From assembly GCA_960531495.1 (NCBI GenBank), contig OY482862.1, positions 18,880,267 through 18,944,266 on the forward strand: DNA of 64,000 bases, given 5' to 3'. The stretch's first letter is position 1, and each line of letters begins with the position of its first letter. The position numbers and the translations under genes were made by a program. Below the pieces are notes generated by a model. The model ran no database searches and had not been told where the DNA came from. It saw nothing but the letters and a program-made list of their open reading frames with translations. Of the stretch, positions 60,270 through 64,000 are shown one piece after another. Source of the stretch: Zeus faber (taxonomy: Eukaryota > Chordata > Actinopteri > Zeiformes > Zeidae).

Positions 60270-61747
60270 ATGAACAAACTATATGTCGGGAATCTGAGTC
60301 CTTCGGTCACCGTGGAGGACTTGAAGCAGCTCTTCGGGGAGAGGAAGCTTCCAGTGGCCGACCAGGTGCTGCTCAAATCCGGCTATGCCTTTGTGGACTT
60401 CCCGGACCAGAACTGGGCCATAAAGGCTATAGAGACCCTCTCCGGTGAGTATGGACGCGGGGCTGCGTGGATGATGCTGCGGCGACGACCGCGATCGGAC
60501 GTGTCGGAACTAGCGATTAAAGTGCGAATCGCGGGGGGAGAAAGGATCCCGGCGATGGTCGGCGCCCGCTGCAGGGTGCAGGTTCCCTTCAGCCCCGGGG
60601 AAGGGGGACGGTGCGATCGGTGCCAGAGTTTCGGTAAAAGGGATGAGGCTCCGACAAAACTGCGTGAAATTACACCTCGCGGGGCGAACCGGGGTCGCGG
60701 TTTTATAGTGCGCGAAACGCACGAAAAGGCGAACGTATTTTCGTGCGGGGCGTCCGAGCGCACTCCCGCTCGCCCCCGTCGGAATGCACGGGACGGGGAT
60801 GGGTCTGAGGCGTAATTATTTTTCACTTATTTTTTATCTTGATTTTATTGAAAAGAACGCAGCGACGCGAGCGGGACCAACTTGTCGGAGTCGTGTTCCT
60901 GTGCCGTCTGGGCATGTTTTTACGAGGTGTCTTGGCCGTGGGTGCCGGGGGTCCGGAGGAAAGGGCTAATAAACAGGTAGCTGGGGGGGAACGAGGTGAG
61001 ACTCCCGTTCCGCGCTGCGCCAGGGCCACTTCGCCGCACATGATCCACAGCGGAGAGAGAGAAAGAGAGAGAGAGAGAGAGGGGGAGAGAGAGAGAGGGA
61101 GAGAGAGAGAGAGAGAGAGAGGGGGGAAGCGAGGCGCGCCGCGGAAACCCTGCCTCTCGACCCCCGGACCCCCGCGTGCGGCTCCGGACGGCGAGGGGAA
61201 ACACGTCCCGCCGTCCGCGGCGCCCCGTTACCCCGTTTCTTTATTTTCCGAGGCGGGCGGCAACCCCCCTCCTCCTCCCCGCCGCGTCGGATCTTGCGTT
61301 CCTCGCTGAATAAAACGCGCTCGTTTCCAGTGAGGGCTGTGGGAGTGGAAAGCATGGCTGCCCCGTTCCCCCCTCATAGTAGGGAGCTTCTTATCACAGG
61401 AGGATTTCCCTGAAATATGACTCACTGGCACCGGGGGATATTTATGATAAAGCCGCACTCCTTTGTCCTTTATGAGGAAATACACACGGTGTGCGGTTGC
61501 TTGTTGAACGCGAGCCACCCACTTGTGAAGTGATTGGAAGCGTGTGGGTATAGGCCTTTCAGTCCTGTCAGTGATACTATATGATGTTGTGATATTATAC
61601 CGCCGTGATGCCACGCTGATCGCCCTTCAGCCTTATCTCGCTGTAATGCTGGAGCTGCTGTTACAATATCAATTTCGCCCCTACAGGTAAAGCTGAATTA
61701 CACGGAAAGGTGATAGAGGTAGACTACTCTGTTCCCAAAAAACTAAG
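60270..61747 (+). CDS. igf2bp2: IGF2 mRNA-binding protein 2, first two coding exons (partial)
   Basis: A cytoplasmic RNA-binding protein (two RRMs, four KH domains) that stabilises and localises mRNAs. Exon 1 (60270-60444) encodes [20 protein letters not shown] through [20 protein letters not shown] to AIETLSG. Exon 2 (61687-61747, 61 bp) encodes [23 protein letters not shown]2 (LYVGNL) and RNP1 (GYAFVDF) of RRM1 are intact. Residues such as [14 protein letters not shown] and [13 protein letters not shown] match IGF2BP2 rather than IGF2BP1 or 3. The open frame past 60444 (to 60815) is intronic read-through. A GC-rich block at 60440-61310 suggests a CpG island running into intron 1. The rest lies beyond 64000. 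Confidence 0.93.
61055..61120. repeat. (GA)n-rich tract in igf2bp2 intron 1
   Basis: An almost pure purine GAGA/GGGA tract in the CpG-rich first intron, which could bind GAGA-type factors. Confidence 0.85.
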
Positions 61748-62359
61748 GTAGGCCTAATGATCCATCTGATTTTATTATTATTATTAATAATAATAATTGA
61801 ATTATTATTATTATTATTATTAGTGGTGGTAGTAGTAGTAGTAGTAGTAGTATTACTACGCAGCTGTTGTGTTTATTACACATGGTAGACATTTTCCTCC
61901 TTGTCATCTTTCTTTGGCGCCTCATTTCATCATACAGTTCATGTTGTTGTTTTTTTTACCGATGTAATCAAATCTCCATTTGAAAGAATTGTAATTATTT
62001 CAAATGGTAGTGATTTCACATTTAATTCAATTTACGACCACAGACATCTGAGTGTTGACGAGCACACGGACGCCTAAAAGGCCCGAGACTATAGTGCGTG
62101 ATTTGCCACCAGACGTATTGCGAGGATGATGATGATGATGATGATGATGCTGATGATGATGATGATGATTATTTTGGTTAAATCGCCGCAGATAACGTGC
62201 ACAAAGTGAAACGAGTGCGCGTGACCCGGATCAGTTTGCAGGGGGTGTTCGGTACACACCCAGTTCACCACGGCTGCCCACGAACCTTTCGTCGCTGTAC
62301 GAGGTGCATGCTAATAATCGAGCGCGTCCCTTGTTGCGTGCACACACACACGCGCGTGC

Positions 62360-62400
<41 letters not shown>

Positions 62401-64000
62401 CGCGGGGGGACGTATAGCGCGGTGTGGCTGAGAAAGGAAGGGAGGCAGAGGTCGTTACATAACGCACGGGTCAACCAGCGTTTCATAATCCAACTTTTAT
62501 TCTGGCGTGTGCTCGGACTCCGGGCCCCTCGTTTGGGCGGCATTATCATTTGATTTGTATCTTTAAAAAAATTAAAAATAAAAATAATAATAATAATTAA
62601 ATTGTTCAATTCAATCTTTTTTTTTTTTTTTTTTTTTTCTCCCCTCTTCATTTTTTTTTTAATTTTATTTTTATTTTTAGAAAGTGGCATACGTTCTCCT
62701 TTAAAGTCTAGTTTTTCCCCTTTTCACAATAATAATTAGGTTCAGCGGTGGATAGGGTACGTAAATATTCAAAGCCCCTTGTGGACGTCACGTGACCCCG
62801 TCACCCTCCTCCTCCTCCCCGTGCACAGATCGACAGCGCACGCTTCAAGCCCACCTCCATAAACGTGTATATACGTGTTTTAAAAAAAAAATATATATAT
62901 ATATGAAAACTCTAACTCAAACGTCCATTACTTCACCTTCACTGTGTTTGAAAACTGCATTTCGTGCGCTCGAATGTGTAGGCTAGAAGTGCCACTCCCC
63001 CACTGTAAAGCACGCAGGCCATGGCAGTGTGTTCATCCTCGTAATGGCCGCCATGTTGGCTGCCGCCTCCAGCAGCCGTTAGCATGTGTAGCATGGAGCT
63101 CTTTGTTTTGGGCCTTCACGTGTCAGAAAAGCCACAACAATATTTACGCCTTTACACTAAGACTCCCACATTTATTAGCACGGGGGAGGGGGTGGTGGCA
63201 GGGGGTGGACGTGTGCCCTGGCTGCAGTTGGACTGAAGCGTTGGTCTCACATCTACATGTTTTAAAGCCGTGGAGAATTAATGGCATTGGGGCTGAAAAC
63301 AAAACAAAACAAAACCAAAACAAAACAAAACAAAAAAAAACAAAACAAAACAAAAAACAAAGACGTATGCAGGGGTCGCATCTAGAAAGCGCGCTCACCT
63401 AGAATGTCCCCACGCGGATTTGGGAAATCATTACATTTTAGCGGATTTACGGCTGTTTGAAGCGCACGTAGTTTTCAAACTAATTTTTGGTGCTTGATTA
63501 ATTTGTAGCTTCGGGCCTGAGTTATCGCAATAGCTCCAAAAAGCTAAGGCCAGATAGAGTACAAGGTCTGTTTTATATTATTTGTTGTCTGTTGTTTATC
63601 TCCTGTTTTTTTGTGTGTGTGTGTGTGTGTGCGTGTGTGTGTGTGTGTGTGTGTCTGTGTTTTTTTAAACCACACATTAAAAGGCTGCCCATGTAGGCCG
63701 AGGCAGGCCATTTGTTTGAAATGCAGTGTTAACAGGAATTATTTAACTGCGGCAACAGCCATTTTGGACACTCATCGCTTCAAAATATGGAACATTAAAA
63801 TACATTATTGAATTTAATGGCTTATGTCTGCCTACTTAAATAAATTATTTTCATTCAGGCCTAAAAGTATTCCCTATTATAAGTGAAAAAAATAATGCAA
63901 ACTAATATTATGGCTCCAGGGTCGTGTTTTTTTATTTATTTATTATTTTTTCTTTTTAGCTTTAGTGCTCATAATTAGGATGCGGGCGGATTTAGATGAC
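61748..64000 (+). other. igf2bp2 intron 2 (runs off the right edge)
   Basis: Low-complexity DNA: (TAT/TAG)n at 61777-61855, (ATG)n at 62125-62170, a CA/GT/CG tract at 62340-62403, a T-rich tract at 62617-62690, (AAAAC)n at 63299-63360 and (GT)n at 63613-63660. No exon was recognised. Confidence 0.65.

Noticed and set aside
60445-60815. Continuation of the igf2bp2 frame beyond exon 1
   Set aside because: A strong GTGAGT donor follows TLSG and the next homologous residues are at 61687; the extension is intronic.
61743-61925. Poly-Ile/Leu minus-strand frame
   Set aside because: Trinucleotide repeat (TAT/TAG)n read as protein.

Overview
The window is nuclear DNA of a ray-finned fish, most likely a percomorph teleost. 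It has multi-exon genes with short GT-AG introns and abundant (CA/GT)n tracts. It also has Tc1/mariner copies, a truncated non-LTR retrotransposon tail, and several short inverted-repeat elements that I recognise from many percomorph genomes. There are no operons or other prokaryotic features. Most apparent long reading frames are chance frames through repeats.

Layout. (1) 1-17,969, minus strand: the 5' end of an unconventional myosin X gene. Only coding exons 1 (17,949-17,969) and 2 (2,722-2,820) are inside the window, separated by a 15 kb intron full of microsatellites, a 27-bp minisatellite and decayed transposons; the rest of the gene lies to the left. (2) 17,970-27,810: intergenic, with the myo10 CpG-rich promoter and a 5'-truncated LINE. 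(3) 27,811-34,499, plus: a complete 16-exon glb1l (beta-galactosidase-1-like, 630 aa). (4) 35,135-40,671, minus: ankzf1 (Vms1 family, ribosome quality control), tail-to-tail with glb1l. It contains a 200-N assembly gap that swallows part of one exon, and an apparent 1-base frameshift. (5) 41,169-42,092, minus: a small five-exon coiled-coil gene that I cannot name, with a tRNA-Lys(UUU) gene 31 bp from its start codon. (6) 43,853-49,855, plus: two tandem six-cysteine astacin metalloproteases of the hatching-enzyme type, both 281 aa. (7) 53,164-57,357, plus: tra2b, including a purine-rich candidate poison exon in its first intron. (8) 60,270 onward, plus: the first two coding exons of igf2bp2, which continues past the right edge.

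The glb1l/ankzf1 convergent pair and the tra2b/igf2bp2 pair both match linkages known in other vertebrates (human 2q35 and 3q27). The astacins and the unnamed coiled-coil gene sit between these two blocks.

Points most worth a second look: the tra2b poison exon, the Tyr-to-Phe change in the Met-turn of the first astacin, the paired Tc1 copies in glb1l and ankzf1 that share the same nonsense codon, three GC-AG introns in three adjacent genes, the ankzf1 frameshift next to the gap, and the unnamed coiled-coil gene with its head-to-head tRNA. I found no evidence for an entirely new type of biological system.
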